A stretch of 64,000 bases of DNA from positions 41,152,425-41,216,424 of the forward strand of contig CM075771.1 of assembly GCA_037974665.1 (NCBI GenBank), in the 5' to 3' direction. Both the position numbers and the translations under genes were made by a program. Positions 46,723-58,998 of the stretch are shown piece after piece (the stretch's first letter is position 1; every line of letters begins with the position of its first letter). Origin of the DNA: Ehretia macrophylla (taxonomy: Eukaryota; Streptophyta; Magnoliopsida; Boraginales; Ehretiaceae). The notes under the pieces were generated by a model. It worked only from the letters and a program-made list of their open reading frames with translations, did no database searches and was not told where the DNA came from.

Positions 46723-47279
46723 CTTTTCAATTTTTTTTGCCCAGGTTAGGGTTGCCAAGATACTTTATCCACCAAATCTCTATTACCGAATCCCATGGAA
46801 CATTGGGCAAGACAACTTCGCTTCATGTAGAGGTCGGGCTCGTAAACCGTGGGCGTAGGGTTTGTGACCAGGTCTCCGTCGCTTCAGTGCCCATAACTTT
46901 TGATCCGTAAGGAGTTACGCGACACACAACATACCGTTCCAGAGCTCTCTGAGAGCTCTACGACGGGGGTAGCAGCTTGCTCGCTGTGCCCATTTTTAGA
47001 GTACAAAATTGAAAGTTTTCATCAGTTTCAGGCCACTTTTCTTCTTTTGCCTTGTTTTTTCATCCCGGATCGTACATCATGAGCTGTTAAAAGGACGACA
47101 ACTTGACACATGGTACATCAGAGGGCCCTACAACGTGTCGATATCACGTCTTGCGAGGATGCTGCGTTGTTAAAGCGGATGGGTTGTCGTTAAGCCCATT
47201 GGGCCTTTTGAATGAGCTATCTCTCTAGGTTGGGACTGTGAACCGTTAACACATGTAGGAATTGTGCCCTCAACATGAT

Positions 47280-47374
47280 GGGTGCGATCATACCAGCACT
47301 AATGCCCCAGATCCCATCAGAACTCCGAAGTTAAGCGTGCTTGGGCGAGTGTAGTACTAGGATAGGTGACCCCC
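47280..47374 (+). pseudogene. 5S pseudogene lacking the last ~24 nt
   Basis: Keeps positions 1-95 (changes a27c, g30a, a71t, g85a) and then jumps to spacer ATTTCAA. About 25 bp between two CCCCC runs are missing, including all 3' sequence that pairs with the 5' end. The transcript could not form helix I. Confidence 0.92.
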
Positions 47375-47931
47375 ATTTCAATTTTTTTTGACCTGGTTAG
47401 GGTTGCCAAGATACTTTATCCACCAAATCTCTATTACCGAATCCCACGGAGCATTGGGCAAGACAACTTCGCTTCACGTAGAGGCCGGGCCCGCAAACCG
47501 AGGGCGTTGGGTTTGTGACCAGGTCTCCGTCACTCCGGTGCCCATAACTTTTGATTTGTAAGGAGTTACGCGGCACACAACATACTGTTGCAAAGCTCTC
47601 TAAGAGCTCTACGACGGGGGCAGCCAACTTGCTCGCTGTGCCCATTTTTGGAGCCCAAAATCGAACGTTTTCATCAGTTTCAGGATACTTTTCTTCTTTT
47701 GCCCTATTTTTCCGTCCCGAATTGTACATCGTGAGCTGTTAAAAGGACGACAACCTTACTCGTGGTACATCAGAATGACCTACAATGTGTCGGTATCACG
47801 TCTTGCGAGGATGCTGCGTTGTTGAAGCGGATGGGTTGTTGTTAAGCCCATTGGGCGTTTTGAATGGGCTATCTCTCTAGGCTGGCACTGTGAACCGTTA
47901 ACAGAAATAGGAATTGTGCCCTCAGCATGAC

Positions 47932-48050
47932 GGGTGCGATCATACCAGCACTAATGCACCAGATCCCATTAGAACTCAGAAGTTAAGCATTCTTGGGCGA
48001 GAGTAGTACTAGGATGGGTAACCCCTTGGGAAGACCTCGTGTTGCACACC
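47932..48050 (+). rRNA. 5S rRNA gene 50 (homogenised type)
   Basis: Block marks plus g60t and c117a. First copy of the block. Confidence 0.93.
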
Positions 48051-48608
48051 CTTTTCAATTTTTTTTGCCCTGGTTAGGGTTGCCAAGATACTTTATCCAC
48101 CAAATCTCTATTACCGAATCCCACGGAACATTGGGCAAGACAACTTCGCTTCACGTAGTGGCCGGGCCCGCAAACCGAGGGCGTAGGGTTTGTGACCAGG
48201 TCTCCGTCGCTCCGGTGCCCATAACTTTTGATCTGTAAGGAGTTACGCGGCGCACAGCATACTGTTGCAAAGCTCTCTGAGAGCTCTACGACGGGGGCAG
48301 CCAACTTGCTCGCTGTGCCCGTTTTTGGAGCCCAAAATCGAACGTTTTCATCAGTTTCAGGATACTTTTCTTATTTTCCCCAATTTTTTCGTCCCGAATT
48401 GTACATCGTGAGCTGTTAAAAGGACGACAACCTTACTCATGGTACATCAGAAGGCCCTACAATGTGTCGGTATCACGTCTTGCGAGGATGCTGCGTTGTT
48501 GAAGCGGATGGGTTGTTGTTAAGCCCATTGGGCGTTTTGAATGGGCTATCTCTCTAGGCTGGCACTGTGAACCGTTAACAGAAATAGGAATTGTGCCCTC
48601 AGCATGAC

Positions 48609-48727
48609 GGGTGCGATCATACCAGCACTAATGCACCAGATCCCATTAGAAATAAGAAGTTAAGCATGCTTGGGCGAGAGTAGTACTAGGATGGGTAACC
48701 CCTTGGGAAGACCTCGTGTTGCACCCC
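48609..48727 (+). rRNA. 5S rRNA gene 51 (homogenised type)
   Basis: Block marks plus c44a and c46a just before the A box. Confidence 0.93.
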
Positions 48728-49285
48728 ATTTTCAATTTTTTTTGCCCTGGTTAGGGTTGCCAAGATACTTTATCCACCAAATCTCTATTACCGAATCCCA
48801 CAGAACATTGGGCAAGACAACTTCGCTTCACGTAGTGGCCGAGCCCGCAAACCGAGGGCGTAGGGTTTGTGACCATGTCTCCGTCGCTCCGGTGCCCATA
48901 ACTTTTGATCTGTAAGGAGTTACGCGGCGCACAACATACTGTTGCAAAGCTCTCTGAGAGCTCTACGACGGGGGCAGCCAACTTGCTCGCTGTGCCCGTT
49001 TTTGGAGCCCAAAATCGAACATTTTCATCAGTTTCAGGATACTTTTCTTCTTTTGCCCTATTTTTCCGTCCGGAATTGTACATCGTGAGCTGTTAAAAGG
49101 ACGACAACCTTACTCATGGTACATCAGAAGGCCCTACAATGTGTCGGTATCACGTCTTGTGAGGATGCTGCGTTGTTGAAGCGGATGGGTTGTTGTTAAG
49201 CCCATTGGGCGTTTTGAATGGGCTATCTCTCTAGGCTGGCACTGTGAACCATTAACAGAAATAGGAATTGTGCCCTCAGCATGAC

Positions 49286-49403
49286 GGGTGCGATCATACC
49301 AGCACTAATGCACCAGATCCCATTAGAACTCAGAAGTTAAGCATGCTTGGGCGAGGTAGTACTAGGATAGGTAACCCCTTGGGAAGACCTCGTGTTGCAC
49401 CCC
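49286..49403 (+). rRNA. 5S rRNA gene 52 (homogenised type)
   Basis: 118 nt: block marks, g85a, and one base lost near 70-72 (GCGAGGTAG) in the intermediate element. Confidence 0.93.
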
Positions 49404-49961
49404 CTTTTCAATTTTTTTTGCCCTGGTTAGGGTTGCCAAGATACTTTATCCACCAAATCTCTATTACCGAATCCCACAGAACATTGGGCAAGACAACTTC
49501 GCTTCACGTAGTGGCCGGGCCCGCAAACCGAGGGCGTAGGGTTTGTGACCAGGTCTCCGTCGCTCCGGTGTCCATAACTTTTGATCTGTAAGGAGTTACG
49601 CGGTGCACAGCATACTGTTGCAAAGCTCTCTAAGAGCTCTACGACGGGGGCAGCCAACTTGCTCGCTGTGCCCGTTTTTGGAGCCCAAAATCTAACGTTT
49701 TCATCAGTTTCAGGATACTTTTCTTCTTTTGCCCTATTTTTCCGTCCCGAATTGTACATCGTGAGCTGTTAAAAGGACGACAACCTTACTCGTGGTACAT
49801 CAGAAGGACCTACAATGTGTCGGTATCACGTCTTGCGAGGATGCTGCGTTGTTGAAGCGGATGGGTTGTTGTTAAGCCCATTGGGCGTTTTGAATGGACT
49901 ATCTCTCTAGGCTAGCACTGTGAACCGTTAACAGAAATAGGAATTGTGCCTTCAGCATGAC

Positions 49962-50080
49962 GGGTGCGATCATACCAGCACTAATGCACCAGATCCCATT
50001 AGAACTCAGAAGTTAAGCATGCTTGGGCGAGAGTAGTACTAGGATGGGTAACCCCTTGGGAAGACCTCATGTTGCACCCC
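49962..50080 (+). rRNA. 5S rRNA gene 53 (homogenised type)
   Basis: Block marks plus g108a. Identical by eye to gene 55, 1354 bp downstream. Confidence 0.94.
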
Positions 50081-50638
50081 CTTTTCAATTTTTTTTGCCC
50101 TGGTTAGGGTTGCCAAGATACTTTATCCACCAAATCTCTATTACCGAATCCCACGGAACATTGGGCAAGACAACTTCGCTTCACGTAGTGGCCGGGCCCG
50201 CAAACCGAGGGCGTAGGGTTTGTGACCAGGTCTCCGTCGCTCCGGTGCCCATAACTTTTGATCTGTAAGGAGTTACGCGGCGCACAACATACTGTTGCAA
50301 AGCTCTCTGAGAGCTCTACGACGGGGGCAGCCAACTTGCTCGCTGTGCCCGTTTTTGGAGCCCAAAATCGAACGTTTTCATCTGTTTCAGGATACTTTTC
50401 TTCTTTTGCCCAATTTTTTCGTCCCGAATTGTACATCGTGAGCTGTTAAAAGGACGACAACCTTACTCATGGTACATCAGAAGTCCCTACAATGTGTCGG
50501 TATCAAGTCTTGCGAGGATGCTGCGTTGTTGAAGCGGATGGGTTGTTGTTAAGCCCATTGGGCGTTTTGAATGGGCTATCTCTCTAGGCTGGCACTGTGA
50601 ACCGTTAACAGAAATAGGAATTGTGCCCTCAGCATGAC

Positions 50639-50757
50639 GGGTGCGATCATACCAGCACTAATGCACCAGATCCCATTAGAACTCAGAAGTTAAGCATGCT
50701 TGGGCGAGAGTAGTACTAGGATGGGTAACCCCTTGGGAAGACCTCGTGTTGCACCCC
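50639..50757 (+). rRNA. 5S rRNA gene 54 (homogenised type)
   Basis: Block marks only. Identical by eye to gene 56. Confidence 0.94.
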
Positions 50758-51315
50758 CTTTTCAATTTTTTTTGCCCTGGTTAGGGTTGCCAAGATACTT
50801 TATCCACCAAATCTCTATTACTGAATCCCACAGAACATTGGGCAAGACAACTTCGCTTCACGTAGTGGCCGGGCCCGCAAACCGAGGGCGTAGGGTTTGT
50901 GACCAGGTCTCCATTGCTCCGGTGCCCATAACTTTTGATCCGTAAGGAGTTATGTGGCGCACAACATACTGTTGCAAATCTCTCTGAGAGCTCCACGATG
51001 GGGGCAGCTAGCTTTCACGCTATGCCCCTTTTTGGAGCCCAAAATCGAATGTTTTCATCAGTTTCAGGATACTTTTCTTATTTTCCCCAATTTTTTGGTC
51101 CCGAATTGTACATCGTGAGCTGTTAAAAGGACGACAACCTTACTCGTGGTACATCAGAAGGACCTACAATGTGTCGGTATCACGTCTTGCGAGGATGCTG
51201 CGTTGTTGAAGCGGATGGGTTGTTGTTAAGCCCATTGGGCGTTTTGAATGGACTATCTCTCTAGGCTAGCACTGTGAACCGTTAACAGAAATAGGAATTG
51301 TGCCTTCAGCATGAC

Positions 51316-51434
51316 GGGTGCGATCATACCAGCACTAATGCACCAGATCCCATTAGAACTCAGAAGTTAAGCATGCTTGGGCGAGAGTAGTACTAGGATG
51401 GGTAACCCCTTGGGAAGACCTCATGTTGCACCCC
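51316..51434 (+). rRNA. 5S rRNA gene 55 (homogenised type)
   Basis: Block marks plus g108a; part of the exact two-unit duplication. Confidence 0.94.
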
Positions 51435-51992
51435 CTTTTCAATTTTTTTTGCCCTGGTTAGGGTTGCCAAGATACTTTATCCACCAAATCTCTATTACCG
51501 AATCCCACGGAACATTGGGCAAGACAACTTCGCTTCACGTAGTGGCCGGGCCCGCAAACCGAGGGCGTAGGGTTTGTGACCAGGTCTCCGTCGCTCCGGT
51601 GCCCATAACTTTTGATCTGTAAGGAGTTACGCGGCGCACAACATACTGTTGCAAAGCTCTCTGAGAGCTCTACGACGGGGGCAGCCAACTTGCTCGCTGT
51701 GCCCGTTTTTGGAGCCCAAAATCGAACGTTTTCATCTGTTTCAGGATACTTTTCTTCTTTTGCCCAATTTTTTCGTCCCGAATTGTACATCGTGAGCTGT
51801 TAAAAGGACGACAACCTTACTCATGGTACATCAGAAGTCCCTACAATGTGTCGGTATCAAGTCTTGCGAGGATGCTGCGTTGTTGAAGCGGATGGGTTGT
51901 TGTTAAGCCCATTGGGCGTTTTGAATGGGCTATCTCTCTAGGCTGGCACTGTGAACCGTTAACAGAAATAGGAATTGTGCCCTCAGCATGAC

Positions 51993-52111
51993 GGGTGCGA
52001 TCATACCAGCACTAATGCACCAGATCCCATTAGAACTCAGAAGTTAAGCATGCTTGGGCGAGAGTAGTACTAGGATGGGTAACCCCTTGGGAAGACCTCG
52101 TGTTGCACCCC
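51993..52111 (+). rRNA. 5S rRNA gene 56 (homogenised type)
   Basis: Block marks only; end of the exact two-unit duplication. Confidence 0.94.
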
Positions 52112-52669
52112 CTTTTCAATTTTTTTTGCCCTGGTTAGGGTTGCCAAGATACTTTATCCACCAAATCTCTATTACCGAATCCCACAGAACATTGGGCAAG
52201 ACAACTTCGCTTCACGTAGTGGCCGGGCCCGCAAACCGAGGGCGTAGGGTTTGTGACCAGGTCTCCGTCGCTCCGGTGCCCATAACTTTTGATCTGTAAG
52301 GAGTTACGCGGCGCACAACATACTGTTGCAAAGCTCTCTGGGAGCTCTACGACGGGGGCGGCCAACTTGCTCGCTTTGCCCCTTTTTGGAGCCCAAAATC
52401 GAACGTTTTCATCAGTTTCAGGATACTTTTCTTCTTTTGCCATATTTTTCCGTCCGGAATTGTACATCGTGAGCTGTTAAAAGGACGACAACCTTACTCA
52501 TGGTACATCAGAAGGCCCTACAATGTGTCGGTATCACGTCTTGCGAGGATGCTGCATTGTTGAAGCGGATGGGTTGTTGTTAAGCCCATTGGGCGTTTTG
52601 AATGGGCTATCTCTCTAGGCTGGCACTGTGAACCGTTAACATAAATAGGAATTGTGCCCTCAGCATGAC

Positions 52670-52788
52670 GGGTGCGATCATACCAGCACTAATGCACCAG
52701 ATCCCATTAGAACTCAGAAGTTAAGCATGCTTGGGCGAGAGTAGTACTAGGATGGGTAACCTCTTGGGAAGACCTCGTGTTGCACCCC
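52670..52788 (+). rRNA. 5S rRNA gene 57 (homogenised type)
   Basis: Block marks plus c93t. The upstream element reads ATAAATAGG, an intermediate form. Confidence 0.93.
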
Positions 52789-53346
52789 CTTTTCAATTTT
52801 TTTTGCCCTGGTTAGGGTTGCCAAGATACTTTATCCACCAAATCTCTATTACCGAATCCCACAGAACATTGGGCAAGATAACTTCGCTTCACGTAGTGGC
52901 CGGGCCCGCAAACCGAGGGCGTAGGGTTTGTGACCAGGTCTCCGTCGCTCCGGTGCCCATAACTTTTGATCTGTAAGGAGTTACGCGGCGCACAACATAC
53001 TGTTGCAAAGCTCTCTAAGAGCTCTACGACGGGGGCAACCAACTTGCTCGCTGTGCCCGTTTTTGGAGCCCAAAATCGAACGTTTTCATCAGTTTCAGGA
53101 TACTTTTCTTCTTTTGCCCTATTTTTCCGTCCCGAATTGTACATCGTGAGCTGTTAATAGGACGACAACCTAACTTGCAGTACATCAGAGGGCCCTACAA
53201 TGTGTCGATATCACGTCCTACAAGGATGCTGCATTGTTGAAGCAGATGGGTTGTCGTTAAGCCCATTGGGCATTTTGAATAGGCCATCTCTCTAGGCTGG
53301 CACTGTGAACCGTTGACACATATAGGAATTGTGCCCTCAACATGAC

Positions 53347-53465
53347 GGGTACGATCATACCAGCACTAATGCCCTGGATCCCATCAGAACTCCCAAGTTA
53401 AGCATGCTTGGGCGAGAGTAGTACTAGGATGGGTAACCCCCTCGGAAGACCTCGTGTTGCCCCCC
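53347..53465 (+). rRNA. 5S rRNA gene 58
   Basis: Full length. Changes: g5a, a27c, c29t, g48c, g58a, g89a, g97c, t103a, a115c. It keeps three of the block marks but has a normal ACATATAGG leader: a transition unit at the block edge. Confidence 0.93.
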
Positions 53466-54023
53466 CTTTTCAAATTTTTTTGCCATGGTTAGGGTTGCCA
53501 AGATACTTTATCCAGCAAATCTCTATCACCGAATCCCACGGAATATTGGGCAAGACAACTTCACTTCACGTAGAGGTCGGGCCCTCAAACCGAGGGCCTA
53601 GGGTTTGTAACCAGGTCTCCGTCGCTCCGACACCCATAACTTTTGATCTGTAAGGAGTTATGCGGCGCACAGCATACCGTTGCAAAGCTCTCCAAGAGCT
53701 CTACGACAGGGGCAGCCAGCTTGCTCACTGTGCCTGTTTTTGGAGCCCAAAATTGAATGTTTTCATCTGTTTCAGGACTCTTTTCTTCTTTTACACTGTT
53801 TTTCAGTCATGAATCGTACGTCATGAGATTTTAAAAGGACGACAACCTAACTCAAGGTACATCAGGGGGCCCTACAATGTGTCGATATCACGTCTTGCGA
53901 GGATGCTGCGTTGTTGAAGCAGATGGGTTGTCGTTAAGCCCATTAGTCCTTTTGAATGGGCCGTCTTTCTAGGCTGGCACTGTGAACCGTTAGCACATAT
54001 AGGAATTGTGCCCTCAACGTGAC

Positions 54024-54143
54024 GGGTGCGATCATACCAGCACTAATGTACCGGATCCCATCAGAACTCCAAAGTTAAGCGTGCTTGGGCGAGAGTTGTA
54101 CTAGGATGGGTGACCCCTTGGGAAGTCCTCGTGTTGCAACCCC
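54024..54143 (+). rRNA. 5S rRNA gene 59
   Basis: 120 nt with an extra A near 115, as in gene 14. Changes: c26t, g48a, a74t, c95t. Last gene before the truncated retroelement. Confidence 0.94.
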
Positions 54144-54419
54144 TTTTCAATTTTTTTTGCCCTGGTTAGGGTTGCCAAGATACTTTATATGCAAAACCTC
54201 TATTATCGAATCCCACAAAACATTGGGCAAGACAACTTCGCTTCACGTAGAGGCTGGGCCCAAAAATCGAGGCCGTAGGTTTTGTGACCAGGCCTCCGTC
54301 GCTCCGGTGCCCATAACTTTTGATTCGTAAGGAGTTACGTGGCGCACAGCATACCGTTGCAAAGCTCTCTAAGAGCTCTACAATGGGGGAATCCAGCTTG
54401 CTCATTGTACCCCTTTTTG

Positions 54420-54690
54420 ATGACTATGTTTGAAGACTCTAACCTTAGTTAATGAACTTGACCTTAAGATCAAATGGAGAATAGAGTCGTTCAAAGGAAA
54501 GAACTATAAATGTGGAGGTCACACCAAACTAAATGATTGGAGAAACATAGGAAGTGAATAGGTTATGGTAAGAGATCACCAAACACGGGACGAACCGGAG
54601 TAGGAAGAATAACAAGGGTCAGAATCCGTCTAAATGACCTTAATAGGAAAGAATGAATTTCGGGACGAAATTATTTTAAGGAGGGGAAGA
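54420..54690 (+). other. 3' internal remnant with polypurine tract
   Basis: No domain is recognisable in the remnant. It ends TTTCGGGACGAAATTATTTT then AAGGAGGGGAAGA (54678-54690), directly before the LTR. This purine tract and the GGGACGAAAT context are typical of the Tekay/Del group of chromoviruses and set the LTR start at TGTGAGGCC. Confidence 0.75.
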
Positions 54691-54712
54691 TGTGAGGCCC
54701 GACCCCGAATAA

Positions 54713-55130
54713 CGTGTGTTACCTTGATTTGCGTGCCATAGACCCCTAATTGTATGATCGACTTTGGGTTACGTGTCCTGTCTTGGTTTTCGTGCATACC
54801 TCATCATACGTGCCTTGACCTAGAATAGTGTGTCTTAATCCCCGACTCACGTGCGGTACCTAGAAATACGTGTCCTAACCTCGATGTACGTGCATTACCT
54901 CATTTCGTGTGCCCTAACCTTGAACTGCGTACCTTAACCTAGGTTTAAGAGTTGTACCTCGATTTGCGTGCATTACATTGAATTACGTGCCTTGCATTGG
55001 TTTACGTGCATTCACCTAGGATTGCATGAATTATTTTGAAATCCGTGTCTTACCTCGTAGTTTGTGTCTACCTCGTGATTCATGCCCTGTATTGATTTCT
55101 GTGTGTGTCTCGTAGTGCGTGCCCTAGACT
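54713..55130 (+). repeat. Degenerate ~20-bp CGTG repeat array, second copy
   Basis: Same array as at 25273-25690 at the same LTR position. Several CGTG motifs have become CATG or TGTG here, and others are kept, so the two copies show which motifs survive. Confidence 0.8.
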
Positions 55131-57067
55131 TAGGAAAGCGTGCCCGCACGCTAATCAATAAAGAATCCTGCACAAAGCACTAGACTATAAAATAATCCTA
55201 CAAACACCACTAACTATTATTATAATCCTAATTCAAATCTCTACAAAATCCACTAACACCTAAATATTATATTTTAAACTCACTACAAGACAAAATCTCA
55301 CAAACCTCTAAATATATCCTATATTCTATTCTACCTAAAATCCCTAAATACCCAACATTCTCTTACACACATGTTAAAACAATTCAAAAGATGACACAAA
55401 TCGGAATTTTTGCATGCCCAAGGCCAACATATGCATCAACTTTTGCAAAAGCCTCATTTTTCTCTCATTTCTCTCACTTCCTCACATTTTCTCTCTCTCC
55501 CTCTCACTCTCTCTCTCCATTTCGGTTTTGGCTGAGTTCTCTCCACCTCTTAGCTCATATTCATCATCCTATGGTGCATTAAGACAAACCACAAGCAAAG
55601 AAACTCACCCAAGCAAGCTAGGATGCAAGAAACACACATGCAAGCATTTTGAGTCACCATTTTCGGCCTTGGTGAGTTTTTAAGCTTCCATTTCTTTTCT
55701 TCTTGTTCTAACCTCATGCATGTGCTAAGAGATTGATCACTAAGCTAGGAAAAATAGAGAAAAGCTATTTGGAATCTTGGCTAAGCAAGAAGAAGAAGAG
55801 ATTTGAGCTTCAACAAGGTTTTGAGCATTTTTTGGGTTGATTGCAAAGGTGAGGGTTAAAACCTTTTGAAAACTCTTCAAAAATTCACATGCATGCTCAT
55901 AAATGTGTGTATTTGCTTCTGTACTTGAGCTATATGGTCGTTCATAAGCTTAAACAACCATGCATGGCAAGATCTTGGCTTGAAAATGATGCTAGGTGAA
56001 GTCGAAATTGTTGACAGCTCTCTGACCAGTCTGTTCGAGGTAAGTTTAGCAAGGCAAATGATGTTGAAAATTCATGAAAATTGGTACGTGACTATTTTGG
56101 ACAGTTTTGAACATTGTTCCCAGAAATAGGCCGAAGCTAATTTTGACTCTAAGGTGCTCAAAATGGCAAATCTCTAAAATGTGACCAAATCTGGAAATCT
56201 GGAAAAATGAAGCAGGTTTTGGCAGATGCACTGACCTTGTGGAACGAACCATATTTGACTTAGTAAATGATGTCAAAAATGCATTAAATTTGGTGTTCTG
56301 CTAGATTTTTCAGTTCTGGACAATTTTGTCAGAAATGGACCAAAGCTAAAACTGACCCTAAGGACCTAAAAAACGTCAATTTCTGAAAAGTGTGCAAATC
56401 TGGACAGTTTTGTGCTACCTCACTGTTTCGGCTATAACTAATGATTCCGAACTCCAATTTATGCAAGGTTTGTTTCTGATTTTAGTTAACTTCTTAAGAT
56501 TTAATTTGACATCTTATTCACTAAATTTGGAGATTTTTTTTTATCCTATTGATTGTGAGAAAACAGCCTATTGCAGTAAAGGTTTCACATAGCTACATGC
56601 TTGGAAAATTGTTGTAACCTCTCTTGTGGTACTAATTGTGTGGAAATGTGGTGTTGGGATGTTATGTGGACTGTTTTGAGTACTTGAGGATGCTTGAATT
56701 GAATGATGCATGACTTGAGAATGATTTTGAGTTGACTTAGGGTTTTAATCACACGATTAAGCATGAAACGGAAACCCTAATGACTAGGTAGTCTTGCTAA
56801 GTGTTGATCATTTGGATATTGTGTGGAAATTATATGCTTAGTGGGCTGCCCGTAATTGTCTTATAACTTTAAATGGGATTTTGACCATTGCATGTTGACA
56901 AATAAGCTTTCCTTGTATCCGAATCCATGTTGATATCATTGCATGTTGAATAATCTTATCACTTGATCACGTGGGCTTCGTAATGAGTTATATGGCCTGT
57001 TTTACATGTGTTACATAGCTGCCCGTTTAATTTTCATATAACTCTATATGCCTTTCAAGTGAAATTT

Positions 57068-57262
57068 CCTGTCTTATCATGCCCTACTTGTTTACCTGTC
57101 AATGTGCAATCTTATGATTGTCTGGAGGAAACCTACTTTGTTGTCCTCCTACTATGATATATTACCTGTTTTATCATGCCCTGCCTGTTTACTTGGTCAA
57201 TGTGCAATCTTATGACTGTCCGGAGGCAACCTACTTTGTTGTCCTCCTACTGTGATATATTA
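57068..57262 (+). repeat. 97-bp tandem duplication inside the LTR
   Basis: 57068-57164 and 57165-57262 both start CCTGT-TTATCATGCCCT and include TGTGCAATCTTATGA and CTACTTTGTTGTCCTCC. The solo LTR has this stretch once (about 27758-27850), so the duplication arose in this copy's lineage. Confidence 0.85.
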
Positions 57263-58879
57263 CCTGTCATGAATGTGCATTGCATACAAGGTTGCAACCT
57301 TTCCTGTTGGCATGGTAGCGATCACGCACACCGGGCGGCATCGGGCTTGCCGGTGCACCCGTGACTACCATGGTCCCGTTCCCTCTCTCGCTTGGGAGCT
57401 AGACTTCCTCGGAGAGTTGGGTCGTAGGATTTCGGGGTACATCTGGAGTACACCCACCTGGCGTGTTTGGGGGATGATTTGAAGTCGGCCGCAACAACTG
57501 ATTCTGGAACTGATCTGAGAGCAAAAGCTCACCGTATCCTTTTACTATGTGTATAAGTACTCTCTCTTGGTTCCTAGAGAACCTCGGGGAGGAAAGACTG
57601 GTATTCCTGTTCCTGTATCTTATATCATTGTTATATTTATGCTTGTAAAATGGATTTTCGTAAGTTCAACCGGAAAATAATTTTCAAAACCTATTTCTCG
57701 TTCCCCCTCGCTGAGTTCATAAGGACTCACCCTCTTTTTTGTCACAAGTGCAGTAGATTTGGAACAAGTACCCGAAGTAAATCTGCTTGTTGATGATTCC
57801 TGGGAGTGACTACGTGCTTTTGTGCTTTGCCTGAAAGGGGTTGCTATATGGATATTGTGTTTGATTGCAAAATGTTCATTTTATTGATGTAAATGACCCC
57901 GTTGTAATTTGGGTCTAATTCTGGGATTGTACTATCTATAACCGGACGAACTTTTATTTGGTTGTTTGCTTTCGTTTTCTTAATTAGTAGTTATCATAGG
58001 CATTCAAACCACTAGATGAACAATCAACTAAGTTAATTCTATCTAATTTCACTTAGGTGCTCATTTGCAACCTAAAGGATAATAGGTACTTGCATGATAG
58101 GAAAATTGACAAATAAACAAGACATAGTTATCATGTTAGGCTTATTGACCAAACGAGACTTTCAAGATAAACCAGTAGACAAATCGGTTGGTGTCAAATA
58201 GGAGTCCTTAATGGAATTGGATTAATGATTGGAATAATTGAGGCGTTTAGAGAATTAGGTCAAACCAAATAGCCCAATTACAGCCGTTATGCTGCCGATT
58301 TTCCATAAGATTTTGGAGTTTAGGCTAAAACGTTAAGTGTTAAATCTTCATCAATGGTTAAGTATGTGACATGTCCTGAACGTTTAGCTCACACCCTAGT
58401 CTAGCCTCTATAGGTCGGGTTGGGGTGTGACACCGGGCCCGTAAACCGAGGGCGTAGGATTTGTGACCAGGTCTCCGTCGCTCCGGTGCCCATAACTTTT
58501 GATTTGTAAGGAGTTACGAGGCGCACAGCATTCCGTTGCAAAGCTCTCTGAGAGCTCTACGATGAGGGCAGCCAGCTTGCTCACTATGCCCCTTTTTGGA
58601 GCCCAAAATTGAATGTTTTCATCAGTTTTAGGACACTTTTCTTCTTTTGCCCTGTTTTTCCGTCCCGGATCGTACGTCGTGAGCTGTTAAAATGACGACA
58701 ACCTGACTCAAGGTACATCAGAGGGCCCTACAATGTGTCGATATCACGTCTTGCGATCATGCTGCGCTATTGAAACGGATGGGTTGTCGTTAAGCCCATT
58801 GGGCCTTTTGAATAGGCCATCTCTCAAGGTTGGCACTGTGAACCGTTAACATATATAGGAATTGTGCCCTCAACATGAC

Positions 58880-58998
58880 AGGTGCGATCATACCAGCACT
58901 AATGTACCAGATCCCATCGGAACTCCGAAGTTAAGCGTACTTGGGCGAGAGTAGTACTAGGATGGGTGACCCCTTGGGAAGTCCTCGTGTTGCACCCC
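58880..58998 (+). rRNA. 5S rRNA gene 60
   Basis: Full length. Changes: g1a, c26t, g30a, a40g, g60a, c95t. It shares g1a, c26t, g30a, a40g and c95t with gene 65. Confidence 0.94.

Larger units (their letters stand above)
47743..53160 (+). repeat. Homogenised 5S block (about eight units)
   Basis: Eight consecutive units, each 676-677 bp, nearly identical in gene and spacer. Shared gene marks: g30a, c39t, c47a, g58a, g89a, c95t, t103a. Shared upstream mark: AGAAATAGG instead of ACATATAGG at the TATA-like element. Surrounding units lack this combination. Within it, 49745-50821 and 51099-52175 show no difference that I could find. Confidence 0.92.
29039..54419 (+). repeat. 5S rDNA tandem array, segment 3 (genes 25-59)
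   Basis: 35 gene copies plus three broken ones. The spacers are the same family as elsewhere. Three zones are visible: 29.4-32.2 kb copies the unit order of 17.3-20.1 kb; 31-44 kb is rich in the c28a variant (GCAACGG); 47.7-53.2 kb is a strongly homogenised block. One unit at 37.5-38.4 kb lacks an expected gene because spacer is joined to spacer at 38107/38108. The right edge stops at spacer phase 395 against retroelement DNA. Confidence 0.97.
54420..58432 (+). mobile_element. 5'-truncated Ty3/Gypsy element: internal 3' end plus LTR
   Basis: About 270 bp of internal DNA and a complete LTR of the same family as the solo LTR at 25.3-29.0 kb. The 5' LTR and all genes are missing: array DNA (spacer phase 395) runs straight into the internal fragment. 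The right border is intact (GTGACA, then CCGGGCCC of the spacer). The array resumes at phase 230, so about 165 bp of spacer is present on both sides of the element. Confidence 0.88.
54691..58432 (+). repeat. 3' LTR (3742 bp), second copy of the family
   Basis: Closely similar end to end to 25251-29033. Differences include loss of about 175 bp after TGCATGCC near 55418, an extra stretch of about 39 bp near 56608-56646 bounded by TGGAAA repeats, and a 97-bp tandem duplication at 57068-57262. The CGTG array, CT tract and GAGTTCATAAGGACTCACCC motif are all kept. The longest internal frames are short and not conserved in both copies. Confidence 0.9.
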
